Origin: Mitsuaria sp. WAJ17
Lineage (GTDB): Bacteria > Pseudomonadota > Gammaproteobacteria > Burkholderiales > Burkholderiaceae_C
Length of the DNA stretch: 64,000 bases
NCBI RefSeq assembly: GCF_014174515.1
Contig: NZ_JACJUG010000005.1
Span: 157,714-221,713, forward strand
Direction: 5' to 3'
How positions within the stretch are numbered: position 1 is the stretch's first letter; each line of letters opens with the position of its first letter. The notes under the pieces are model-generated. The model had not been told where the DNA came from. It did not search any database and saw nothing but the letters and a program-made list of their open reading frames with translations. Of the stretch, positions 25,352-33,521 are shown piece after piece. The translations under genes were made by a program, and so were the position numbers.

Positions 25352-27067
25352 ATGGCCGCCGCCCTCCCGACCCCGGACTTCAGTCAGTTCCTTCGCTACC
25401 AGCCCCTTACCGAACTGCTGCAGGCCTATGCCGCGGCATGCCCGCATCTGGTCACGCTGCGCTCCATCGGCCGCAGCCACGAGGCGCGCGAGATCTGGCT
25501 GCTGGCCCTCACCCACGAGGCCACCGGCCCCGACACCGACAAGCCCGCCCTCTGGCTGGACGGCAACATCCACGCCGCGGAGCTCACCGCCTCCACCACC
25601 TGCCTCTACTACCTGCACCAGCTGCTGAGCCACCACGGGCAGGACAGCGAGGAGGGTCGCCGTGCCACCCGGCTGCTGGACAGCCGCGTGGTCTACATCG
25701 TGCCCCGGCTGAACCCGGACGGCGCCGAGCTGGCGCTGGCGGACCGGCCGCGCCACATTCGCTCCTCCACGCGCCGCTACCCGCATGACGAGGACCCGGT
25801 GGACGGTCTCACGATGGAGGACGTGGACGGCGATGGCCGCATCCTCACCATGCGCGTACCCGACCCCCACGGCGGCTACAAGAAGCATCCCGAGGACCCG
25901 CGCCTCATGGTGGCCCGCGAGCCCGGCGAGTTCGGCGGCGCGTACTACCGCCTGATGCCCGAGGGCTTCATCCAGCACTACGACGGCCTGCAGATCAAGG
26001 TCAACGGCGACGTCGAGGGCCTGGACCTCAACCGCAACTTCCCCGGCGGCTGGCGCCAGGAGCACGAGCAGGACGGCGCCGGCCCCTACCCCGCCAGCGA
26101 GCCCGAGGTGCGCGCCATGGTGGACTTCATCGTGAAGCATCCCAACATCGGCGCTGCCATCAGCTTCCACACCTACAGCGGCGTGATCCTGCGCCCCATG
26201 GGCAGCTGCGCCGACGAAGACATGACACCCGAGGACCTCTGGCTGATCAAGCAGTTCTCGGCCCTGGGCGAGAAGCACACGGGCTACCCCGCCGTGAGCA
26301 TCTGGCACGACTTCAAGTACCACCCCAAGGACAGCATCAGCGGCACGCAGGAATGGCTCTACGAGCACCTGGGCGCGCTGTTCTGGGTGGTGGAGCTGTG
26401 GAACCCCAACCAGGAGGCTGGCGTCACGGGCTACAAGTGGATCGACTGGTTCCGCGAGCACCCGGTGGAGGACGAGCTCAAGCTGCTCAAGTGGAGCGAC
26501 GAGCACTGCGCCGGCCAGGCCCATGTCGACTGGACGCCCTTCCCGCACCCGCAGCTGGGTGCCGTGGAGATCGGCGGCTGGGACAAGATGAACTACTGGC
26601 GCAACCCGCCGCCCGCCCTGCGCGAGCGTGAGGCCGCGCGCTTCCCCGCCTGGCTGACGCAGATCGGCCTCTCCCTGCCGCGCCTGGAGCTGCTGCGCAC
26701 CGAGGTCCGCGCCCTGGGTGCCGACAGCTGGCGCGTGCGCCTGGCCGTGGCCAACAGCGGCTACCTCAGCGCCGCCGTCACCGCCCGCGCCAAGGAGCGC
26801 CAGGTGGTGCGCGGCGTGATCTTCGAGATCCAGCTGCCCACCGACGGCAGCGCCAGCCTCGTCACCGGCAAGGAGCGCATGGAGGGCCCGCACCTGGCCG
26901 GCCACGCACCGCAGGCTTCGCAGCTGAGCTTCCTGCCCACCGAGGAGATCACCGGCGACCGCGCCGTCGCCGAATGGATCGTCCGCGCCCCGCATGGCAC
27001 GCGGCTCTCGCTCTCGGCCCGCACGGAGCGGGCGGGGGTGGTGAGGGCGGAGGTGACGCTGGATTGA
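25352..27067 (+). CDS. M14 family zinc carboxypeptidase
   Basis: This 571-residue metallopeptidase carries zinc ligands in WLDGNIHAAELT (HxxE) and a later His in AISFHTYSG. Arg/Asn substrate residues are in the NRNFPGGW segment. The conserved glutamate of family M14 is expected near LFWVVELWNP. No signal peptide is evident at MAAALPTPDFSQFLRYQPL, so the enzyme may be cytoplasmic. The last 150 residues form an extra C-terminal domain, probably a beta-sandwich. It removes C-terminal residues from peptides; the specificity is unknown. It follows the LytTR gene by 121 bases. A drop in G+C begins just after its stop codon. Confidence 0.92.
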   Translation: MAAALPTPDFSQFLRYQPLTELLQAYAAACPHLVTLRSIGRSHEAREIWLLALTHEATGPDTDKPALWLDGNIHAAELTASTTCLYYLHQLLSHHGQDSEEGRRATRLLDSRVVYIVPRLNPDGAELALADRPRHIRSSTRRYPHDEDPVDGLTMEDVDGDGRILTMRVPDPHGGYKKHPEDPRLMVAREPGEFGGAYYRLMPEGFIQHYDGLQIKVNGDVEGLDLNRNFPGGWRQEHEQDGAGPYPASEPEVRAMVDFIVKHPNIGAAISFHTYSGVILRPMGSCADEDMTPEDLWLIKQFSALGEKHTGYPAVSIWHDFKYHPKDSISGTQEWLYEHLGALFWVVELWNPNQEAGVTGYKWIDWFREHPVEDELKLLKWSDEHCAGQAHVDWTPFPHPQLGAVEIGGWDKMNYWRNPPPALREREAARFPAWLTQIGLSLPRLELLRTEVRALGADSWRVRLAVANSGYLSAAVTARAKERQVVRGVIFEIQLPTDGSASLVTGKERMEGPHLAGHAPQASQLSFLPTEEITGDRAVAEWIVRAPHGTRLSLSARTERAGVVRAEVTLD

Positions 27068-27079
27068 AGACCGGCAAGA

Positions 27080-28200
27080 CTCCGCCAAATGTTCGAAAAT
27101 CGCACAAAGCCTGTTAGAAGTGACAGGATTCCATTCATCACTTCCCGCTCGCTGGCACATAGCGTGTGATTTCTTTCACATGAAATTGGTTGCCGCCATT
27201 CTTTTCGGCTTGGGATGCATGACCGCCGCCGCACAAACAGCGAATGACGTATTCCCCAACATTCCATATACGCGGACTACTCGGATCAAGCTGCTGAAAC
27301 CAAGCGGCGCGCCAAACTCCGGCAAGACTGCTGCCTTAATGATGAACGATAGCGGCTCCTGCAATACGTCTGAAAATGGCTACTGCGAGCGCTCCTCGGA
27401 CACATATTCCGGGGCGGCTGGACTCCCCTCGAATCCGTCGAGAAAGTGGTGATCTACGGTAAATCGACTCGCGACACGTCAATCTGCTATGGAGAGGAAT
27501 GCAGGCAGTACATGCGTTCTCCAGACGAGGTGGTGGAAGCCTCACCGGTCTGGCTAAAGGAAAAGATCATCGAGAAAACCGTCAGCGATAACCAGGCGGA
27601 CGCTTGTTCAGCAGCGAAGAGCTCTCTGGCCACCGATGAGCAATAGCAGACCCTTCAGACCACGACCAGCCACGCTGGCACCGACGATCGTCAAGTTGCA
27701 GCGAGAGCTGCAATGCAAGCGTCAGGTATGGCTTCGTACTTGAGCGGAAAATTCGCCACGTCCGAGGTTGGCCTCGTCGGCTTGATTCACAAATGGGCCT
27801 ACCGCCCTAACGGGGGCTATACCGTCACCATCACTTTTTCGGACGGCGGCACTGAACAATACAAATGGGCACTCATGGTAGATGCCCCGCACAACCCGAT
27901 CGTGGTGCCCAATACGTTGAAACGAGGCAACGGCGAGTCTCGTTGCCCTATCAATTGAATTGAGACCTACGGACTCATGACAATCGTCGCAAAACACGCT
28001 TTCAGAGTTGCCTTGTTGATCGTGGCCCTTGGCGTGGCACTCATGTTTCTGACAAGGTCTCAATCAGAATCGCCTGCAACCGAAAGTTCAACCGATGCAC
28101 CCTTGCAGGTGACTGGGGCGTCGGTATCGCCATCTGCGGCGCCGTCTGCTGCCAAAAAGGAGCTCTCAAGCACAAGTGCAGAGCAGATTGCGACTTCTGC
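27080..28200. other. Lower-G+C patch
   Basis: By eye, G+C falls to about one half from the end of the M14 gene to roughly the first 220 bases of the following membrane-protein gene, then returns abruptly to about 70 percent. No transposase or repeat bounds it. Confidence 0.5.
27180..27958 (+). pseudogene. Broken secreted-protein gene, cassette copy 1 (frameshift plus amber stop)
   Basis: An ATG at 27180 begins a signal peptide (MKLVAAILFGLGCMTAAAQ). The frame runs to about 27411, where restoring one G in the GGGG run at 27411-27414 joins it to the frame that continues FRGGWTPLESVEKVV. That frame is open to 27958 except for one TAG at 27644. With one base restored the region is exactly 260 codons long. 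The C-terminus (KWALMVDAPHNPIVV...SRCPIN) aligns with the end of the gene at 44122. The G+C content is about one half by eye, well below the neighbours. Alternatively these are two or three short real genes. No known domain is recognised. Confidence 0.6.
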
Positions 28201-28957
28201 TTGGTCCTCGGCCGTTCTTGGTCTCCGGCATCAAACGCCAGCCATGCTGGTGCACCGCGCCGCCCTGAGCAAATCCCCCCAGGACTACTTCGCGGCCCGG
28301 ATCCAGCTGCAGCGCTGCCTGGACAAGGGCGTGAGCCAGGCCCTGGTCGCGCACGCGGCGCCCTCGGCATCGGAGGCGATGAAGCGCACGATCAAGGCGC
28401 TGGAGGACCTGTGCCAGGCCCGGGGCGACCGCCGGCAGCTGGCCTATGTGGCGCAGTCCTGGGCTGCCGACTCCCCCGAGCGGCGCGCCTACGAGGCCCA
28501 GCAGCGCCAGGACCACGCCGGGGTGATGGACTACGTGCTGTCCACCGGCTCCGCCGAATTCGCGGCGGAGCTGCTGCCCGGCCACATCACCCTGGAACTG
28601 CTCGAAGCCCGCGGTCTGCTGCCGCCCCTGAAGCCAGAGGCGGCCGACCTCGAAGGCATGGGGCCGCTCTTCGACCTGGCCAGCGTCAGTCGCCTGCGCG
28701 ACCAGTTCGCGCTGTCCCGCGTGGTGGCCATCTGGTCCTGCACGCGACTGGGCACCTGCGTGGAGGAGGCCCAGCTGGCCTATCAGTGCCATGCGCTCAA
28801 CCTGTGCATCGACGACCTGCGGGACTTCCCCGAACAGAAGGTCTTCAATCGCAGCCCGGTGGATCCCAACGGATCGCCCAGCTTTGCCTGGGTCTCCCGC
28901 GCACGCTGGGCCCAGATCCAGCAGGCGGTCAACCAGCTGCTGGGCGGCTTGCGCTAG
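27977..28957 (+). CDS. Membrane-anchored cassette protein, copy 1, unknown function
   Basis: The 326-residue product has a short cytoplasmic N-terminus and one transmembrane helix (about residues 8-29). A Ser/Ala-rich linker (30-75) precedes a largely helical periplasmic part. It carries CTRLGTC, a C-x3-G-x-C motif also found at the same place in the proteins at 43228 and 44426, and further Cys pairs (YQCHALNLC). The first 75 codons are lower in G+C than the rest, as if the two parts had different histories. It starts 18 bases after the broken small gene. Its stop codon directly abuts the stop of the convergent solute-binding gene. No known family was recognised. Confidence 0.7.
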   Translation: MTIVAKHAFRVALLIVALGVALMFLTRSQSESPATESSTDAPLQVTGASVSPSAAPSAAKKELSSTSAEQIATSAWSSAVLGLRHQTPAMLVHRAALSKSPQDYFAARIQLQRCLDKGVSQALVAHAAPSASEAMKRTIKALEDLCQARGDRRQLAYVAQSWAADSPERRAYEAQQRQDHAGVMDYVLSTGSAEFAAELLPGHITLELLEARGLLPPLKPEAADLEGMGPLFDLASVSRLRDQFALSRVVAIWSCTRLGTCVEEAQLAYQCHALNLCIDDLRDFPEQKVFNRSPVDPNGSPSFAWVSRARWAQIQQAVNQLLGGLR

Positions 28958-29734
28958 CTAGCGCAGCGCCGTCCCCAGCCGCTCCAGCCAGGCCGCCGGC
29001 ACCGCCTTGTTGCAGTACAGGTGCCGGGGCACGATGACGGGCGGGTCGCTGAAGTGCAGCAGCTGCAGGGTCTTCTCGCGGCTGGCGTCGCGGAGGAGCT
29101 GGGCCTGCACCTCCTCGGGCGCGGCCGGCATCCAGTCGGCATGGCCGGCCTGCAGCATGCGCAGCAGCTGGCCGACCTCGCCGCTGCCCTGGGTGACACG
29201 GCCAGGGCGCTCGGCGATCAGGGCGTCCAGTTCGGCACCGTAGGAATAGCCCTGCTTGACCAGCATCCGGGCCGGCGAGTCCAGGGCCTCGCGCAGGCTC
29301 ATGCCCTCGTGCAGCGGGGCGTCACGGCGGGCGATCATGGCCACGTGCTGGCCGCGGTAGAGCGGCGCGCTGAACTGGCCCCTGGCCTCGCGGGCCGGGT
29401 TGCGGAACCAGCCCACGCCGCAGACCAGATGCTCGCCGTTTTCGACCATCAGCAGCTGGCGCGCCGCCGGCGTCAGCGCCCAGCGGTGGGGCAGGCCCGT
29501 GCGCTCCAGGGCACGCCGAAGGGGCTCGATCACCAGCCCTTGCGGCGGCTGCCGGCCGGGCTGGGGCATGTAGTAGGGCGGGCGGTCCTGGTAGAGCAGC
29601 TCCACCGTGGGCTGCGAGGCTGGCTCGGTGCCGGTGGCAGGAGCAAGACCTGGCCCCAGCGCCAGCAGGCAGACCGCGGCAAACCGCACAGCCGGCAGGC
29701 CCGCGATCCGGCACAGCCTGCCGCCCATGTTCAC
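28958..29734 (-). CDS. Periplasmic solute-binding-like protein (type 2 fold)
   Basis: This 258-residue exported protein has a signal peptide of about 35 residues (ending LGPGLAPATG) and a type 2 periplasmic-binding fold starting VELLYQDRPPYYM. Typical segments are GVGWFRNPAREARGQFSAPLYRGQHVAMIA and LLRMLQAGHADWMPA. Proteins of this subgroup usually stand alone, without permease genes, and their ligands are mostly unknown. The start overlaps the upstream esterase stop by four bases, so the two are coupled. The stop is immediately adjacent to the stop of the convergent gene within the palindrome GCGCTAGCTAGCGC. One CAGGTCTTGC repeat encodes part of its signal peptide. Confidence 0.78.
   Translation of the reverse strand: MNMGGRLCRIAGLPAVRFAAVCLLALGPGLAPATGTEPASQPTVELLYQDRPPYYMPQPGRQPPQGLVIEPLRRALERTGLPHRWALTPAARQLLMVENGEHLVCGVGWFRNPAREARGQFSAPLYRGQHVAMIARRDAPLHEGMSLREALDSPARMLVKQGYSYGAELDALIAERPGRVTQGSGEVGQLLRMLQAGHADWMPAAPEEVQAQLLRDASREKTLQLLHFSDPPVIVPRHLYCNKAVPAAWLERLGTALR
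29643..29657 (-). repeat. CAGGTCTTGC repeat, copy 5, inside a signal-peptide coding region
   Basis: This exact minus-strand copy has prefix GGGGC. In the coding frame it reads PGLAP, a different frame from the argS copy. Confidence 0.7.
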
Positions 29735-30456
29735 TGCAGCGGGGCCTTGAGCCCCTGTTCCTCGGCTGCCTGCATGGCGGCCCGCCAGATGCGAGCCGGC
29801 ACGAAGGTGCTCAGCTGGTGCAGCGCGCGCGCGATCAGCTCGGGGTGCAGCTCATGGCCGATGTCGGGCAGCACATCGGCGGTGACGTCCGCGCCCAGGG
29901 CGACCAGGCGCTTGGCGGCCTGGATCTGGTCCTGGTAGGGCAGCACGCCGTCCTGCTGGCCATGCAGCAGATGCACGGTGACCTCCCGCGGCGCATGCTC
30001 GGGCAGGGTGGCATAGGCGCCGCCGAAGGCCATCACGCGGCCGGCCAGCTCCAGCTCGGCCTGTACGGCTTCAAGGGCCAGCACGGCCCCCTGCGAGAAG
30101 CCGCCCAGGGCCACCTGTTGCCAGGGCAACTCGAAATGCTCGGTCCAGGCCCGGACCAGGGCGATGAAGTCAGGCAGGGCGTCGGCCACGCGGCGGGCGT
30201 GGTTCTCGTCATTGGCACCGTCCAGGGAATACCACTGCAGGCCGCTGCCGCCGCCGGGAATCAGGTCATAGGCCTCGGGGCCGCTGAGGGCCAGCACGGC
30301 CGCCTGCGGGTACTGGCCGCGCAGGGCCTGGGCCAGGGGCCGCATCTGGGTGGCATCCGCCCCGGCCCCGTGGAAGAGCAGGAACAGCAGATTGGGCACG
30401 CCCTTGTCGGGCAGCAGGGCCAGGGCGTGGGATCGGTGGGGGACGGCGTCGCTCAT
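29731..30456 (-). CDS. Alpha/beta hydrolase, YpfH/phospholipase-carboxylesterase family
   Basis: This 241-residue cytoplasmic esterase has nucleophile Ser in GGFSQGAVLAL, oxyanion segment LFHGAGADATQM, the acid in LHGQQDGVLPY and the catalytic His in DIGHELHPEL. These are the hallmarks of the carboxylesterase/YpfH family, which acts on short acyl esters. It has no signal peptide. Its last bases overlap the start of the solute-binding gene (ATGA), suggesting one transcript. The natural substrate is unknown. Confidence 0.9.
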   Translation of the reverse strand: MSDAVPHRSHALALLPDKGVPNLLFLLFHGAGADATQMRPLAQALRGQYPQAAVLALSGPEAYDLIPGGGSGLQWYSLDGANDENHARRVADALPDFIALVRAWTEHFELPWQQVALGGFSQGAVLALEAVQAELELAGRVMAFGGAYATLPEHAPREVTVHLLHGQQDGVLPYQDQIQAAKRLVALGADVTADVLPDIGHELHPELIARALHQLSTFVPARIWRAAMQAAEEQGLKAPLQ

Positions 30457-30524
30457 GCCCGCATTGTGCGCGGCGGGGGCCTGGCCGCAAGTCCCCCGAA
30501 TGAACCGCCCCTGCCGGGCTGGGC

Positions 30525-32648
30525 TCAGACGCGGCGCAGACGCAGCCAGAAGCGCACGCCCCCGTCCTCGTTGCGGGCCTCAATTTGCGCGTCCATCTTG
30601 GCCAGGTAGCTTCGTGCTACGAAGAGGCCCTGCCCGCGGCGCTCCGGGCCGGCATCGGGCGGCTGATCGGAGACGCCGTACTCGAAGATGCGGGCCAGCA
30701 TGTCCTCCGGGATGCCAGGCCCGCTGTTGTGAATGCCCAGCAGGGCGATGCCGTCCTCTTCGGCCAGTGTCAGGGTGATGGGCGTGCCGGGCCGGCGGTA
30801 GCGCTGGGCATTGCGCAGCACATGGGTGACCACGTCCTCCAGCGCATAGGCCTCGCCGCGCACGGGCAGCGGCGTGCCCTCGTCGCCCTGCATCTGCACG
30901 CCCTCGATGCCCGCATGCGGCGCATTGGCCACCACATCGCGGCAGAACTGGGCCAGGTCCAGGGTCTCCAGCTGCAGGTCGGCGGCCTCCAGGGCCTCGG
31001 AGGGCGAGGCTGTGCCGTAGAGCACCCGCACCGCCTGCTGCATGCGCTGCACATAGCGATGGCTGGGGTCATCCGCAGCACCATGCAGCACCATGAGGGA
31101 CTGCAGGGGCGACATGATCTCGTGGCCCACCGCATGCCACATCTCCCGCTCGCGTTCCGCCCGGAGCTGCTCGCGGCGCAGGCCGTCCTTCACACGCTCC
31201 AGCAGGGCCTGCAGGGTGCCGGCCAGGATGCCCAGCTCGTCGCGCCCCTTGAGGTCCGCCACGTCCAGCTCGCCGATGCGCTGCTCGGCCCGCGGGTCCT
31301 GCATGTTGTAGGACACGGCCGCCGCGCGCCGCGTCAGCACCGTGATGCGGCGGATCAGGCCCAGCTCCACCAGCAGCCAGGCGAAGGCGATGGCCGCCAG
31401 CATGGCGCCCACCAGCCACAGCAGGCTGCGCGCCTCGCGGGCCAGTTGGCGGTCCAGGCTGCGCAGGTCACCCTGCAGGGTCAGGCGGTAGCGGCCGGTG
31501 GCGGTGACGACCTCCTCCCGGGCCTGCAGGCGCAGGCGCGCGTCGCCCACGGGCACATCCACAGGCAGGCGGCGGATCAGGCGGCTCAGCCAGGGCAGGG
31601 GCGCATCGCCGATCTCGGCGCCGCGGCGCTCGGCAATCACCAGCGGCTGCTCGCCCAGACGCTCGATCCGCAGGGTCTCGCCGGCCTGCAGGCCCGCGCC
31701 CAGGCGGTCCAGGGACACGCCCACCGTGGCGCCCGGGCGGCTGCTGTCGAACAGCGTTCGTGCGGCGCCGTCCTCGCCTGCCGGGCCCAGCAGCTGCACG
31801 CGCAGGCGCAGCCGGTCCAGGTCCCGCGGCGGCCAGGCCTGGGCGCCGCGTTCGAACAGAGCGGTCTTGAAGGCCTCCACCGGCAGGCGGACCGAGAAGA
31901 CCGTGTGCCGCGCGCAGTCCGCCTCGGCATCTCCCGTCTTCACGCAGGGCCCCTCGCGCCACAGCCAGCCGCGGAACTCGCGCTGCGGGCGGGACTGGCG
32001 CTCCAGTTGGTCCCCCTCGGCCAGGAAGCCGGTGAGCCGCCCACGCTGCTGGGCGGGGCCCTCCTCAGGCCGAGCGGTCTCATAGGGCGCGGTCCAGACG
32101 CTGCGCTGGCCGCGGTAGTCCAGGCTCACACGCAGGCGGTGCACGCCGCCCAGCGCCAGTTGGCCGATGCTGCGCGGCTGCAGCGGCCCGGCGTCCAGAC
32201 TCCCGACCAGGTAGACGAAGCCGCCCGCGTAGGCATTGCTGCCCACGGCGGCGCAGAGGCTGGCGCCTTGCGGCCAGCGCAGACCGCAGCCTGCCATCTC
32301 CACGGCGCGCAGGGCCTTGTACTGGTCGTCGAAATCGATGGCCGAGAAGGGCAGCAGCACCGGGGCCAGGTCTTGCCCATTGCCCGGCTCCATGCCCGGG
32401 TTGAGCAGGGCCAGTTGGCCGGCCGGATGGCGCAGCTGCAGAGTGATCTCGGCCAGGGACTGCCGGAAGCCCTGTTCGTAGCGCTGGTAGCTGCGCTGCT
32501 TCTGGTCCTGCAGCACGGTCAGGGCCAGGCCCAGGGTGGCCGCCACCAGCAGCACGAAGGCCAGGTGCACCACCAGGCGGCGGCGGAAGGCCGCCAGACC
32601 CAGGCGCGGCACCGGCAAAGCCGGCAGCTCGACGGGACCGAGCTTCAT
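30525..32648 (-). CDS. Sensor histidine kinase with large periplasmic domain
   Basis: This 707-residue membrane kinase has a first transmembrane helix near residues 25-45 and a roughly 350-residue periplasmic sensor without a recognised fold. A second helix (LLWLVGAMLAAIAFAWLLVELGLI) and a HAMP-like linker follow. The dimerisation domain has an unusual H-box, GHEIMSPLQSLM, in place of HELRTPL. The ATPase has THVLRNAQRY, HNSGPGIPEDML and RRGQGLFVARSYL. ATG 32648 (MKLGPVELP) is chosen as the start of the conserved part. It lies 13 bases after the response-regulator gene, which should be its partner. A CAGGTCTTGC copy lies within. Confidence 0.88.
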   Translation of the reverse strand: MKLGPVELPALPVPRLGLAAFRRRLVVHLAFVLLVAATLGLALTVLQDQKQRSYQRYEQGFRQSLAEITLQLRHPAGQLALLNPGMEPGNGQDLAPVLLPFSAIDFDDQYKALRAVEMAGCGLRWPQGASLCAAVGSNAYAGGFVYLVGSLDAGPLQPRSIGQLALGGVHRLRVSLDYRGQRSVWTAPYETARPEEGPAQQRGRLTGFLAEGDQLERQSRPQREFRGWLWREGPCVKTGDAEADCARHTVFSVRLPVEAFKTALFERGAQAWPPRDLDRLRLRVQLLGPAGEDGAARTLFDSSRPGATVGVSLDRLGAGLQAGETLRIERLGEQPLVIAERRGAEIGDAPLPWLSRLIRRLPVDVPVGDARLRLQAREEVVTATGRYRLTLQGDLRSLDRQLAREARSLLWLVGAMLAAIAFAWLLVELGLIRRITVLTRRAAAVSYNMQDPRAEQRIGELDVADLKGRDELGILAGTLQALLERVKDGLRREQLRAEREREMWHAVGHEIMSPLQSLMVLHGAADDPSHRYVQRMQQAVRVLYGTASPSEALEAADLQLETLDLAQFCRDVVANAPHAGIEGVQMQGDEGTPLPVRGEAYALEDVVTHVLRNAQRYRRPGTPITLTLAEEDGIALLGIHNSGPGIPEDMLARIFEYGVSDQPPDAGPERRGQGLFVARSYLAKMDAQIEARNEDGGVRFWLRLRRV
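32362..32376 (+). repeat. CAGGTCTTGC repeat, copy 6, inside a kinase gene
   Basis: This exact copy has prefix GGGGC. On the coding (minus) strand it reads GQDLAP, the same phase as in argS. Confidence 0.7.
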
Positions 32649-32661
32649 GCGCCGCCCGATC

Positions 32662-33357
32662 TCATCGCGGCCCGGCCCAGCGGAAGCCGCGCATTGGGAC
32701 GTTCTCGATGGCGTCGAAGTCGGCGTCCACCTCGCGCAGGGCCTCGCGCAGGGTGGAGACATGCTTGCGCACGTTGTCCCGCGTGCGGCCGCTCTTGACC
32801 ACGTCGAACAGCTCCTCGTAGCTCACCACCTCGGGCGCGCGCTGGTGCAAGGTGGCGAGGATGCGCTGGGCGGTCAGCGGCAGGTTGATGCGCTGGCCCT
32901 TCCACAGCGGGCTGCGCTGCCACAGCGGATCCAGCTGCAGGGCCGTCGCGGTATCCGGCACGGGGCTGGGCGTGCGGGCGCGGGCGGCACGCAGGATGTC
33001 CAGGAAAGTCTCGGTGAACTCGGCCTCGTCGAAGCTGGTCTTCTGCAGGTAGTCCCACGCATCCAGCGCCTTCATGATGCCGCGGTAGATGGCCGCGGGC
33101 ATGGCCGAGACCACCAGCACCGGCGTGCCCTGGTGCAGCTTGTTGATCGCGTTGATGAGGGCCACGCCGGCATGGCGCTCGCGGCCCAGCTCGATGTCCA
33201 GCACCACCATGGCATAGGCCTCACGCCCCAGCGCGGCCTCGGCGCTGTCGCGGTCGAACCACTGGTCCACCTGCAGCTCGGGGCGGGCGGCGCGTATCCA
33301 GCCAGCCAGCTGCTCGCTGGTGGGGCGGTCGTCCTCGATGACGGCGACTTTGTTCAT
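32662..33357 (-). CDS. Response regulator, OmpR-type winged helix
   Basis: This 231-residue regulator starts at MNKVAVIEDDRP (ATG 33357). The receiver (about 1-120) has EDD, the phospho-acceptor in MVVLDIELGRERHAGV, Ser in VLVVSAMP and Lys in YLQKTSF. The loop after the acceptor Asp is longer and lacks the usual Met-Pro-Gly, which is atypical. The C-terminal winged helix (about 150-230) contains PLTAQRILATL, YEELFDVV, DNVRKHVSTLREAL and the closing MRGFRW. It is the first gene of a pair with the kinase 13 bases downstream. It is divergent from the SPFH gene. Confidence 0.87.
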   Translation of the reverse strand: MNKVAVIEDDRPTSEQLAGWIRAARPELQVDQWFDRDSAEAALGREAYAMVVLDIELGRERHAGVALINAINKLHQGTPVLVVSAMPAAIYRGIMKALDAWDYLQKTSFDEAEFTETFLDILRAARARTPSPVPDTATALQLDPLWQRSPLWKGQRINLPLTAQRILATLHQRAPEVVSYEELFDVVKSGRTRDNVRKHVSTLREALREVDADFDAIENVPMRGFRWAGPR

Positions 33358-33521
33358 GCGCCCGATTATCGGCAGCCCGCGCGCAGGCCCCTGTGAAGCT
33401 TTCTTCCGGGCTGTGACGACAGTGGCCCGGCGCCGCCCTGGCGCCCTCCGCGGCCCCCGACAAACACTGCGGCCATCGATCCACACACGGGGTCCGCCCC
33501 GAACCAAGAGAGAAGCCGCAT

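Noticed and set aside
27644..27646. The TAG as a recoded or read-through codon
   Set aside because: A frameshift in the same gene and decay in the sister copies make a simple loss of function more likely. No context for stop-codon recoding was seen.
28951..28964. The palindrome GCGCTAGCTAGCGC as a regulatory site
   Set aside because: It arises from two abutting stop codons of convergent genes, so no further function is needed to explain it.
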